This document shows positions 16,590 to 23,756 of a stretch of DNA of 64,000 nucleotides, piece after piece. The notes below the pieces were generated by a model. It was not told the origin of the DNA. It was given only the letters and a program-made list of their open reading frames with translations, and did no database searches. The translations under genes and the position numbers were made by a program. The stretch is taken from NCBI RefSeq assembly GCF_014635245.1, contig NZ_BMCP01000001.1, forward strand, positions 1,240,001 through 1,304,000. The letters run 5' to 3'. Position 1 is the first letter of the stretch; each line of letters opens with the position of its first letter. The DNA comes from Agaricicola taiwanensis (GTDB taxonomy: Bacteria > Pseudomonadota > Alphaproteobacteria > Rhizobiales > Methylopilaceae).

Positions 16590-16984
16590 GCCGCCCTCGC
16601 TTGATCGTCGTGGAAAACGACGCCGTTGTTTGCGCCCCAGGCGAAGATCACTTCGATCAGGTCTGACATTTCCTGCTTCGACAGATCCGATGAGGACCGG
16701 CCGAGAGAGACAAAACCGTTCCCTTCAAGGTTCGGCACCATGCGAACCTCACGCTTGAGAGCGTCGAGGAACAGCAGCTTCCAATCATCCGGCGCGAGCT
16801 TGATGCCGTGATAGGTCATCTGGCTGGCGATATCGGTGAGCATCGCCCACATGCGGTCATTCTGCGGGAGGGACCGCTTAGAGGCCGCGAAGGTGACGCG
16901 CGTGTTCCACGGGGCTTTCATGACCCACTGCGCGGCCTTCTGCTTGTCAGCTTGGCTGGTGAGTACGACGGTTGCGCGTCCCAT
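16586..16984 (-). CDS. NinB-family recombination protein
   Basis: 132 aa matching phage NinB (lambda Orf family), a recombination mediator that helps load the annealing protein on single-stranded DNA. Diagnostic stretches are SLPQNDRMWAMLTDIASQM (residues 38-56) and the DDWKLLFLDALK helix; the family's conserved QN...W core is present. It stands next to an exonuclease and an ERF annealing protein, so the three form a phage recombination set. Confidence 0.85.
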   Translation of the reverse strand: MGRATVVLTSQADKQKAAQWVMKAPWNTRVTFAASKRSLPQNDRMWAMLTDIASQMTYHGIKLAPDDWKLLFLDALKREVRMVPNLEGNGFVSLGRSSSDLSKQEMSDLIEVIFAWGANNGVVFHDDQARAA

Positions 16985-16987
16985 GTC

Positions 16988-17620
16988 TCACCCCGCTGCC
17001 ATCAAGGGTGGCGCATAGGCGTGGCGAAGCGCGGCGATCTTTCCATCCAGTTCAGACAGAAACTCCGTGACCTCGCGCTCTAATTCCGCGATGCGCTCTT
17101 CGTCCCGATGCACACGCTGCACGAACAACCGCATATCGGCAGGCATCCGCGGATCGTAGGATACGAAATCGCACCACGCGCGGCCCGTGCAGGCCATCTG
17201 CCACTGCATCTGCGTGACGTACTTCTCCGGCACCTTCTGGCCTAGAAGCGTCTCGATGTGGGTGGAGGTGTTCGGGCACTTGATCTCAACCAAGCCATCG
17301 TCACCGACCAAGCCGTCGGGGCTCGCGCCTGTCTCCGCAATGCGGGGATGATCGACAAAGCCGACTTCCTCAATATCCGCATCGCGATAGAAGCAATATG
17401 CGGAACGGGCTTCGGCCTCGGTGTCGGTGCCCCACTGCATCTCCCGGCTGTTGAAGGTTTCGGCCTTTACGCCGGTCAGGCGCTCGCAGATGAGCTGCGC
17501 CATATAGTTGGCGCGGGAGGCGCTGTAGCCGCTCTTTGTCCTAGCGACGACATCAGCAACACGCGATGCCGTGACCTTGCCAAGCCGCGCCTGATCCCAT
17601 TCGTCGGTGCGCTGGTCCAT
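16988..17620 (-). CDS. YqaJ/lambda-type exonuclease
   Basis: 210 aa. Restriction-like nuclease fold: the start RTDEWDQARLGKVTASRVAD is typical of YqaJ viral recombinases. Active-site residues appear in GASPDGLVGDDGLVEIKCPN (Asp, Glu and Lys of the D...ExK motif). The QMQWQMACTG helix follows. It resects double-stranded DNA to feed the ERF partner encoded just upstream (TGATG overlap). The ATG at 17620 is used rather than the GTG before it. Confidence 0.9.
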   Translation of the reverse strand: MDQRTDEWDQARLGKVTASRVADVVARTKSGYSASRANYMAQLICERLTGVKAETFNSREMQWGTDTEAEARSAYCFYRDADIEEVGFVDHPRIAETGASPDGLVGDDGLVEIKCPNTSTHIETLLGQKVPEKYVTQMQWQMACTGRAWCDFVSYDPRMPADMRLFVQRVHRDEERIAELEREVTEFLSELDGKIAALRHAYAPPLMAAG

Positions 17621-18330
17621 CACTTGGCCCTCTTCGCGTTGAGCATGCGAACAGCGGCGTCGAAGTCCCTGGCCGGCAGGTCAGAAAGGCGTTCAATCTT
17701 GGCGTAGGCCATGAAGCGCTTTTCGTCGGCTGCGACTTCCTGCATCAGGTCACGCAGGGCCAGTTCCTGCTCGTCACTGATGGTCTCGGCATCCTTCACT
17801 GCCTTGCCATCATCATCCTCGGCGGCAGCAAGGCCCAGCATCTGAACCAGCGTGTAGCGTTGCAGGTACGTCAGCGTTGATCCGATGGCCTGAATGGCGT
17901 TCTTGTTGCCGCTCGTGTCCGCAGGCCCGGAAAGCGTTGTTTCCTCGCTGTGCCCTGCCTTGTGCGACAGGATGCACGTCACGCTGATGCGGTCGGTCTG
18001 CGAGGTGCGGAAGCGATAGGAAAGGCCATACTTGCCAAGGATCGGATCAATGGTTGATGCGATGGCGGCAAAGTCGGCATACTTCTTCTTGTTGTGGCCC
18101 TCGCGGTTGCGGATGATAGCGGGAATCTCAGCCTTCGCGTTGGCAATGGCCTCGTCAAAATCCTTGCGCGCCTCTGCCTTCTCGAACCTGTCGCGCAAGT
18201 CCATCATGCGCTCGACAAGCTCAAGGTTGCCGCTGTCGGCAGCGCGGCTTATCAGTTCCATGTGATCGATGGAACGAGCGACGGGCGCCTGAGAGGCGGC
18301 GACTTCATGCTTCGTGACAGCGTTGCTCAT
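17620..18330 (-). CDS. erf: ERF-family single-strand annealing protein
   Basis: 236 aa. The ERF core is visible from about residue 55: FDEAIANAKAEIPAIIRNR, HNKKKYADFAAIASTIDPIL, and GSTLTYLQRYTLVQMLGLA. The family anneals complementary strands, as Erf does for circularisation of P22. A charged C-terminal tail follows. Starts inside the stop of a 40-aa membrane peptide gene. Confidence 0.92.
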   Translation of the reverse strand: MSNAVTKHEVAASQAPVARSIDHMELISRAADSGNLELVERMMDLRDRFEKAEARKDFDEAIANAKAEIPAIIRNREGHNKKKYADFAAIASTIDPILGKYGLSYRFRTSQTDRISVTCILSHKAGHSEETTLSGPADTSGNKNAIQAIGSTLTYLQRYTLVQMLGLAAAEDDDGKAVKDAETISDEQELALRDLMQEVAADEKRFMAYAKIERLSDLPARDFDAAVRMLNAKRAK

Positions 18331-18449
18331 GAGGGCACCAGAATGTTTGAGAGGTAGAAGCCAGTCGGGACGAAAGCCGTGGCTGCAAAGAGCCAGAAGT
18401 AAAAGGCTGGCGATGCGAAGTGACGGAGAGTGTGGAGAGCGTCAGTCAT
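18327..18449 (-). CDS. 40-aa membrane peptide
   Basis: One hydrophobic segment (FYFWLFAATAFVPTGFYLSN). The stop TGA overlaps the erf ATG and the start lies just inside the 3' end of the upstream gene. Support is the packing only; no family recognised. Confidence 0.45.
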   Translation of the reverse strand: MTDALHTLRHFASPAFYFWLFAATAFVPTGFYLSNILVPS

Positions 18450-18702
18450 TGCTGGCCTCCGCCTCATCAATCAGATCCCGCAGCGGTGTCGCGTCGTAGA
18501 GGGACTGGTTCTCGATGATCTCGACTGCTTCCTTGAGTGCCTTCAGCATCCGAGGCGCGGCGGCGATCAGGCGGGCTTGATCCTCGCGGACATATGGGTC
18601 AGTCAGGCGCGAGTCATTCTCATCGTAGACGCTGAACATCGGGCCACTGCTGGTAGTCTCATCCTCGAAAGTCCAGACGGGCGTGTGCTGTGTAGTGCTC
18701 AT
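18442..18702 (-). CDS. Hypothetical phage protein
   Basis: 86 aa (MSTTQHTPVWTFEDETTSSG...). The C-terminal part (REDQARLIAAAPRMLKALKE) resembles a motif common in small phage proteins that end in a helix after ARLIAAAP. A GGAATAGGA ribosome site overlaps the stop of the previous gene, deciding 18702 over the ATG at 18717. Confidence 0.65.
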   Translation of the reverse strand: MSTTQHTPVWTFEDETTSSGPMFSVYDENDSRLTDPYVREDQARLIAAAPRMLKALKEAVEIIENQSLYDATPLRDLIDEAEASND

Positions 18703-18706
18703 CGTC

Positions 18707-19135
18707 CTATTCCGCATCTACAAGGTTGAGAGACCGCGAGCGGGCAGAGAAGCGCATCAGCCGAACCGCGTCATAAGCGTTCCGAAGCGCGATTTCCTTA
18801 TTGCGGTCGTAGGTCCAATGGGCGATCCGGCGGGCTTCAACGGCGTTGCGGATGCGCAGCCGGATATGTGCCAAGCAGGCGTCAGAAGTCAGTTCTTCCT
18901 TGCCATGAAAGCGATAGTTGAGAAGCGCGGAGATCATGTAGTGATGGCCGTCGAGCAGGGCCCTGATCTGCTTCTTGCGGTCTCCGAAAGCTCCCGCGAG
19001 ATGGCGCAACCGAAGCGCGTTGATCTCGGCATCGCGTCGCTGTCCCATCTGATTGATGGCGGAAAGAGCGCGGTCCATTGCCCGCTCTTTGGAGGGCTTG
19101 TGATTGATGAAGTCGATTGCGGGTGTGGAGGTCAT
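18707..19135 (-). CDS. Hypothetical protein, first gene of the leftward early operon
   Basis: 142 aa, basic and helical, with many Arg and His (LRLRHLAGAFGDRKKQIRAL; IRLRIRNAVEARRIAHWTYD). GGAG lies upstream of the ATG. It is the first gene behind the operator-controlled leftward promoter, where phages often place early regulators. No family recognised. Confidence 0.6.
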   Translation of the reverse strand: MTSTPAIDFINHKPSKERAMDRALSAINQMGQRRDAEINALRLRHLAGAFGDRKKQIRALLDGHHYMISALLNYRFHGKEELTSDACLAHIRLRIRNAVEARRIAHWTYDRNKEIALRNAYDAVRLMRFSARSRSLNLVDAE

Positions 19136-19158
19136 TGGTCATCTCCGGTGTTGAGATA

Positions 19159-19212
19159 ACCATAGTGGGCATTAGCCCATCACGTCAACCTAAAAGTGGG
19201 CAAGAGCCCATT
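19159..19212 (-). promoter_or_regulatory. Leftward early promoter PL with two CI/Cro operators
   Basis: On the minus strand a -35 TTGACG (19183-19188) and -10 TATGGT (19159-19164) are 18 bp apart. Operator one (19164-19181, AGTGGG-N6-CCCATC) fills the spacer and operator two (19195-19212, AGTGGG-N6-CCCATT) lies just upstream. The same sequence family recurs three times at 20761-20835. A half-site GCCCATT is at 19222-19228. Promoter elements are read by eye. Confidence 0.75.
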
Positions 19213-19238
19213 TATTTTATAGCCCATTTATCCGGGCA

Positions 19239-19264
19239 ACAAAAAACCCCGCCGGAGCGGGGTT
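19239..19264 (-). terminator. Intrinsic terminator of the repressor operon
   Basis: Perfect 8-bp stem (AACCCCGC/GCGGGGTT) with a CGGA loop and a T-run on the minus strand. It ends the leftward transcript of the CI operon just before the PL promoter region. Confidence 0.85.
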
Positions 19265-19289
19265 GGGGGGTAGACCAAAGGTCTTCGTG

Positions 19290-19481
19290 TTAGCGGCAGA
19301 CCACCTTCATCTGAGAAGGCTCCAAACGAAATTCAGGCGCTTGCGGCTGACCGGGAGCTGCCCCATGCACCATTTCTCGTATCAAGGGAATTCTCATGAG
19401 CCGTTGCGCCGTCGCCTCCATGCGGTCGGCGGCGTCACGCATCATTGCGTCCACCTGTTCGTCCTGCAATCTGTGAGCCAC
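19290..19481 (-). CDS. 63-aa hypothetical protein, GTG start
   Basis: GGAG is 6 nt upstream of the GTG at 19481, better than the far upstream in-frame start. The protein (VAHRLQDEQVDAMMRDAADR...) is helical. Last gene of the CI operon before the terminator. Function unknown. Confidence 0.5.
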   Translation of the reverse strand: MAHRLQDEQVDAMMRDAADRMEATAQRLMRIPLIREMVHGAAPGQPQAPEFRLEPSQMKVVCR

Positions 19482-19539
19482 GATACGTCTCCGAGTGTTT
19501 CTTATTGTGATACGCCTGTATGAAAGGTGCAACGTCTAT

Positions 19540-20019
19540 TTATGTCACACGTTCCATTCGCCATGATAGGCGACCATGTCGCTCAGTAGGAGCGTCTACG
19601 ACATATCCGTTCTTTCTAAATTGATCGTTTAGCATCTCGTGTTTAACGAGCGCTGTGACCGGCATGTAAGAGCCGTGTGTGTTCTGATAGATAACGTCTG
19701 GCTTTGCGTCTTGTAATAGCACCTCCACCGATCCGCAGGCAGCGAAGAGAGCAAGGTTGCGCGCCTCTCGATCCGGCAATAGCAGTTTCGTCTGTGCGCC
19801 GTTCCAATGCGACCGATCCACCCCGTCTGTGGCTTCCGCTATCCAAAAGACGAATTCATAATTCCCACCGCCCAGGATCGAGAGCGCCGATACGACAGAC
19901 ACGGTAGATAGCACATCATCATCGAAGCCGATGGCAACTCGCGTTACGTATTCTCTGCCGTTGTTCGCCCGCTCGAATTTTACTTTATCGCCTGGACCGT
20001 ACGATGCGACGAAACCCAT
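19540..20019 (-). CDS. Hypothetical protein in the repressor operon
   Basis: 159 aa, soluble, mixed alpha/beta (MGFVASYGPGDKVKFERANN at the start; a Gly-rich turn LSILGGGNYEFVFWIAEA). It overlaps the CI stop (TGATG) and so is probably expressed in the lysogen, a position typical of superinfection-exclusion or other host-altering genes. No family recognised. Confidence 0.6.
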   Translation of the reverse strand: MGFVASYGPGDKVKFERANNGREYVTRVAIGFDDDVLSTVSVVSALSILGGGNYEFVFWIAEATDGVDRSHWNGAQTKLLLPDREARNLALFAACGSVEVLLQDAKPDVIYQNTHGSYMPVTALVKHEMLNDQFRKNGYVVDAPTERHGRLSWRMERVT

Positions 20020-20759
20020 CACATCCTCGTGACACGCATGATCACGCGCCCGATCACGCGTAGATCGTCGGCCAAAATGTTCTGTGCTCTGTGGTTAGGA
20101 TTGTCTGACAGCACCGCTATCTGTAGCGGGTCGCTTCCCATCACGACCTCAAGACGCTTGATGACGATCCCCACGCCATTGTCGATGGCATAGAGCCCAT
20201 CAGACGGTGCAGTCTGTGAACGATTGATCATCACCCTGTCGCCTGGGAGTAGGGTAGGGGCCATGCTGTCGCCGTCGACTGCGACGATATCAACGTCGCT
20301 TTCGCGCGCCCGCAGCTCGGTCCGCAGATAGTCGACCGGAAATTGCCAGATGGCGCGGCCTGCATCCACCTGCTTGCCGTCGACCAAGATCACCTGACCG
20401 TATCCGCCGGCACCTAGGCCGCCAACCACATCACGCTCTACAACTTCGCCTGGCTGTAGCTGGCGGCGCTCTTTGCGCGCGGCTGCGTCGGAAATACCTT
20501 CGTCAAATACCGGATCTTCGGGAAATTCTTTCCCTGGAGGAACAACCTCCCGTCCGGCATTCGTAAGATAGTCCACGGATCGCCCAAGCACCTTCGCCAG
20601 CTTCTGCACCGCCTCGAGCGATGGCTTTCTGTCTCGCCTCAGAACGTCGCGAACAAACGTGTCGCCCAAGCCGGCGGCGAGCGACAATGACTTCATATTG
20701 AAGCCTTTCGCCTCCATCTCGGTCTCGAGGGTTCGCTTGAATCGTTCGTCTTCGCTCAT
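20019..20759 (-). CDS. CI-type repressor with S24 peptidase domain
   Basis: 246 aa. The N-terminal XRE helix-turn-helix (about residues 8-65; NMKSLSLAAGLGDTFVRDVL) binds the operators. The C-terminal LexA/CI-type domain has Ser165 in DGDSMAPTLLPGD and Lys201 in VGIVIKRLEV, the self-cleavage dyad, and a likely scissile Ala117-Gly118 (GLGAGGYG). It should therefore respond to RecA after DNA damage. MSEDERF at 20759 is chosen; no ribosome site lies next to it, and a 4-codon peptide (see findings) or a leaderless message may explain this. Confidence 0.93.
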   Translation of the reverse strand: MSEDERFKRTLETEMEAKGFNMKSLSLAAGLGDTFVRDVLRRDRKPSLEAVQKLAKVLGRSVDYLTNAGREVVPPGKEFPEDPVFDEGISDAAARKERRQLQPGEVVERDVVGGLGAGGYGQVILVDGKQVDAGRAIWQFPVDYLRTELRARESDVDIVAVDGDSMAPTLLPGDRVMINRSQTAPSDGLYAIDNGVGIVIKRLEVVMGSDPLQIAVLSDNPNHRAQNILADDLRVIGRVIMRVTRM

Positions 20760-20760
20760 G

Positions 20761-20846
20761 AGTGGGACATTGCCCACTCCTGCAAAAGAAGGCGAGTGGG
20801 TTATTGCCCATTGACATGATGGGCTACTGCCCATTAAAGTGGGCTC
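20761..20846. promoter_or_regulatory. CI/Cro switch: three operators and rightward promoter PR
   Basis: Three 18-bp sites of the form (A/G)(A/G)TGGG-N6-CCCA(T/C)T lie at 20761-20778, 20795-20812 and 20818-20835, with a half-site at 20838-20843. On the plus strand TTGACA (20811-20816) and TTAAAG (20834-20839) are 17 bp apart with the third operator between them, exactly mirroring PL. The first site touches the CI start, so repressor could also control its own gene. Confidence 0.8.
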
Positions 20847-21044
20847 ATGATCACAACAGCCGACCTTCTCAAGCGCATTAAAGCCCACTGCAGGGCGCGC
20901 AAGATTTCCGAAACGACCTTCGGAAGAAAGGCCGTCAATGACGGCAAGCTCGTGGCGCGGCTTCGAGCAGGCGGCACGATCAGCATTCGCACTCTCCAAC
21001 GGATCGAAGCCGCTCTAGCGGCAGATGAGGCGGTGGCAGCATGA
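20847..21044 (+). CDS. Cro-like regulator
   Basis: 65-aa helix-turn-helix protein (ETTFGRKAVNDGKLVARLRA, then TISIRTLQRIEAAL) divergent from CI, hence Cro. The predicted transcription start from PR falls at or within a base or two of the ATG, so the message is probably leaderless. It should bind the same operators and favour lytic growth. Confidence 0.8.
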   Translation: MITTADLLKRIKAHCRARKISETTFGRKAVNDGKLVARLRAGGTISIRTLQRIEAALAADEAVAA

Positions 21045-21226
21045 CCGGCTACGATCTCCTTTGGTACGGCCTAGCCGCATGGTTCATCATCAGCCTGTGC
21101 ACATGGAGTTTCATCCGTGGTGCCACGGCAAAGCCAAAGCCACGCACCCGCGTTAGCTGCAAGGTCCGTGGCGAAGAACTCATCACAAATGAATATCTCG
21201 AAGCTGCTCTGCGTGGTGACGCATGA
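21041..21226 (+). CDS. 61-aa membrane protein
   Basis: The ATG overlaps the cro stop (ATGA). One N-terminal hydrophobic helix (LLWYGLAAWFIISLCTWSFI) is followed by a basic tail. Function unknown. Confidence 0.6.
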   Translation: MTGYDLLWYGLAAWFIISLCTWSFIRGATAKPKPRTRVSCKVRGEELITNEYLEAALRGDA

Positions 21227-21523
21227 GCGCCTCAATCGAGCTTCCGGCCGGGTTTCGCTTCTTTCCCCGAGCCGCATCTGCGCGTCCCCGGTCTGCGCAG
21301 GGAAGAAATGACCGGGGGCTGTTTCTCTTCGGCGGCCCCCAACGCCGGAGTAGCGGAACGGGGATTGCGCACCTCCCCGATGCCCCGTTCCGCGCCCCCT
21401 TCAATAACTCTCAAGCCCAACATTCTGGCGCGCGCTTGAATGACTGCCCGTCTGCTTGCCGCGCCAATCGTTTCCATTCCTCAAATCCTCCTGTGGTCGA
21501 GATCAACTCAACCACAGGAGCCA
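21227..21523. other. No confident gene
   Basis: About 300 bp. A plus frame (21223-21552) starts with an ATGA overlap and a minus frame (21232-21477) is open, but neither has a convincing composition or family pattern. A G-run/C-run pair near 21311-21340 could form a hairpin. I see nothing firm. Confidence 0.4.
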
Positions 21524-21910
21524 ATGACCATGCGTCCTACGCTGGGGGATAAATTGTCCATTACCGATATGTCCTTGAACGAAGCCAGTCATTGGACTGG
21601 AGAACTTGAGCGGCGCGCCTCACAGCGCACCGGTCAGCCTATCGCCCAGGCTAGGGCAGCAATCGCCCGTCGCGTTGGTGCGATGCCGGGCACTCTCGAA
21701 AATCTGCGGAAGGGCAGGCTGAACGACATAGGGCGCGGGCTCTATGAGCGCATTCGCTTGGCCTTGATTGACGAGCTTTCAAGCGAGGTGAGGCGCTTAG
21801 AGCATGAAATTCAGACACTTAGGCAAATTGGCGTGGGCTGTGGCAGCCGCGAAATGGCGGAGGCTATTGCGCACCTTGAAAAGGCGCGTGCGGCCCTCGG
21901 CAATCCCTGA
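21524..21910 (+). CDS. Hypothetical phage regulator-like protein
   Basis: 128 aa. AGGAG precedes the ATG at 21524. Central helices (QARAAIARRVGAMPGTLENL, then RKGRLNDIGRGLYERIRLAL) look like a DNA-binding helix-turn-helix region, and the C-terminal part is coiled coil (SEVRRLEHEIQTLRQI). It lies in the cro operon before the replication genes. A CII-like role is possible but not shown. Confidence 0.65.
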   Translation: MTMRPTLGDKLSITDMSLNEASHWTGELERRASQRTGQPIAQARAAIARRVGAMPGTLENLRKGRLNDIGRGLYERIRLALIDELSSEVRRLEHEIQTLRQIGVGCGSREMAEAIAHLEKARAALGNP

Positions 21911-21934
21911 CGATACACGGAAGGACACCGAACA

Positions 21935-22483
21935 ATGACGGCGTTGCAGATCCTACCACACGAGCTTGTTCCTACCGGATACCGTAGGCCGCGCCCGCCG
22001 TCTCCAGTTGTCCCGCGTGATCGGCTGCTGTCTCAGGCGCAACGTCGCGCCATCAGGGCGGCAGCCGAGGAGGCTGAAAAGGAAGCACGCGAGAAGGCCC
22101 GACTGGAAGAACTGGCTCGTATGCAGGAGGAAAACCGGAAGCGGATTCTTCGGGAACAGGAACTGCGCATGCAGCTCGCCTGTCCGGATCCCACGGCCAC
22201 GCAGAAACAGAAGATCAATCTCAAAATCCTTCAGCTTTCGGCGCTGTATGACGTGCCTGAGCGCGATGTTGTTGGACCAAGCCGCAAGGGTAATTCGCCC
22301 AAAGCGCGGCAACATCTGTGCTGGTGGCTGAAGGAAAGCACCCAATGGTCACTGTGTAGGATCGGCCGGGTTCTAGGCCGTGACCACACCACAATCATGC
22401 ATGCGATCAAGGTTCATCAGAAGCGCATCGATGCCGGCGAAGTCGAACCGGACGCGGTAGACCGCGCATGGTGGCGCGGATGA
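21935..22483 (+). CDS. Phage protein with DnaA domain IV-like DNA-binding end
   Basis: 182 aa. Residues 40-80 form a long charged coiled coil. The C-terminal 75 residues match DnaA domain IV: DVPERDVVGPSRKGNSPKAR, then a helix-turn-helix ending in the DnaA signature region GRVLGRDHTTIMHAIKVHQK. No AAA+ ATPase domain is present. It may bind the phage origin or recruit host replication proteins. Stop overlaps the rusA start (ATGA). Confidence 0.8.
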   Translation: MTALQILPHELVPTGYRRPRPPSPVVPRDRLLSQAQRRAIRAAAEEAEKEAREKARLEELARMQEENRKRILREQELRMQLACPDPTATQKQKINLKILQLSALYDVPERDVVGPSRKGNSPKARQHLCWWLKESTQWSLCRIGRVLGRDHTTIMHAIKVHQKRIDAGEVEPDAVDRAWWRG

Positions 22484-22821
22484 TCACCGTTGATCTGCCA
22501 TTTCCTCCTTCGGTCAACAATCTGTTCCGAAACGCTCAGAAGGGGCGCGTCAAGACGGAACGATATGCCGAATGGGCCAACGTCGCCGGTTGGATGCTCA
22601 AGTCTCAGAAGCCGGGGAGGGTCGAGGGCAAGTTCGCCTTGGCGCTGGTCGTGCAGCGCAAGGACAACCGCAAGCGCGATATCGGAAACCTGCTGAAGGC
22701 CGTGGAAGACCTTCTTGTTGAGCATGGGGTTATCCAAGACGACAGCCTGGCTGAGCGGATCCATATCGCATGGGGCGAGGCGCCGGAAGGATGCCGCGTG
22801 ACAGTTGGGGCGGTGTCATGA
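22480..22821 (+). CDS. RusA-family Holliday-junction resolvase
   Basis: 113 aa. It starts with the typical ITVDLPFPPSVNNLFRNA and has the acidic active-site motif RDIGNLLKAVEDLL followed by IQDDS. RusA dimers cut Holliday junctions from phage recombination. The ATG at 22480 is preferred because it forms ATGA with the preceding stop. Confidence 0.92.
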   Translation: MITVDLPFPPSVNNLFRNAQKGRVKTERYAEWANVAGWMLKSQKPGRVEGKFALALVVQRKDNRKRDIGNLLKAVEDLLVEHGVIQDDSLAERIHIAWGEAPEGCRVTVGAVS

Positions 22822-23042
22822 CCCACCTCGCTGTTTCGGACATTAGGCGCGGGTCTCAGGCCATCACTGAAATGCTCCGGCAGGTCTATGCCGAAGACCA
22901 CAAGATGGTTGCTGTCGGCTCTCTGGAGGCCGCGATTTCCTCCGCAAGCTATGTGCTGCTCGGTGCGGTCGGACAGGATGAAACCTGCCGCATCCTCTCA
23001 TCCATTCAGAACGAAATTCAGTCCGCCAGGAAGGCAGGATAA
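22818..23042 (+). CDS. Hypothetical phage protein
   Basis: 74 aa, helical (MTHLAVSDIRRGSQAITEML...). ATGA overlap with rusA. No family recognised; size and position are those of small replication-operon accessory genes. Confidence 0.6.
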   Translation: MTHLAVSDIRRGSQAITEMLRQVYAEDHKMVAVGSLEAAISSASYVLLGAVGQDETCRILSSIQNEIQSARKAG

Positions 23043-23045
23043 GCA

Positions 23046-23756
23046 ATGGCTCGCATCAGAAGCATCAAGCCCGAGTTTTGGTCCAATGAGCAGGTCATGG
23101 AGTGTTCGACGAATGCTCGACTACTGTTCGTGGGATTGTGGAACTTCGTCGACGATCATGGGCGGCATCCTCTGTCCCCGATCCAGATTAAGGCTCTGGT
23201 GTTTCCGGGCGACAACTTCTCGGCATCCGATATCCGCGAGATGCTGGACGAGTTAGAGCGTAACGGGCTCCTTCGCTACTACACCGTTGAGAACAAACAG
23301 TATTTTCTTGTAACTGGCTGGCATCATCAAAAGATTGATCGACGACAGAAGCCCAAATTTCCGGCCCCAAATGACGAATGTTCGTCGAATGATCGTCGAG
23401 GTGTCGCGACTGAATACAGAACTCAGAGCACAGAAGGGAATACAGAGAAGGAAGGTTCTGAAGCTAACGCTTCAGGCGGCGATGCGCCGAAGGTCGTTTT
23501 GCCTCTCGACGCGAGGACGGCCCTTTTCCGTGACGGGCTTTTGATCGTCCGTGAGCTGACGGGAAAGCCAGAGGGGCCGAGCCGAACCCTTGTCGGCAAA
23601 TGGCTGAAGGCCACCAACGACGACGCCGCCGCCCTCCTGAACACGCTTCGCCGCGCCGCTGCTCTTCGGCCGGCAGATCCGATGTCATGGATCGAAGCCG
23701 CAGTGAAGCCGCGCTCGTTCGAGCAAGACGACGTTTGGGCAGGGGTTCAGGTCTGA
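23046..23756 (+). CDS. Phage replication protein (helicase-loader/DnaD-like)
   Basis: 236 aa. The N-terminal winged-helix pattern IRSIKPEFWSNEQVMECS, LLFVGLWNFVDDHGRHP and ELERNGLLRYYTVENKQYF is common in phage replication initiators. A low-complexity linker follows, then a helical domain (GLLIVRELTGKPEGPSRTLV; PMSWIEAAVK) resembling DnaD/DnaT-type loaders. It is directly upstream of, and overlaps (TGATG), the primase-helicase gene. Confidence 0.75.
   Translation: MARIRSIKPEFWSNEQVMECSTNARLLFVGLWNFVDDHGRHPLSPIQIKALVFPGDNFSASDIREMLDELERNGLLRYYTVENKQYFLVTGWHHQKIDRRQKPKFPAPNDECSSNDRRGVATEYRTQSTEGNTEKEGSEANASGGDAPKVVLPLDARTALFRDGLLIVRELTGKPEGPSRTLVGKWLKATNDDAAALLNTLRRAAALRPADPMSWIEAAVKPRSFEQDDVWAGVQV

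Noticed and set aside
22726-22740. DnaA box near the DnaA-like gene
   Set aside because: TTATCCAAG differs from the consensus in two positions and is isolated, so chance is likely.
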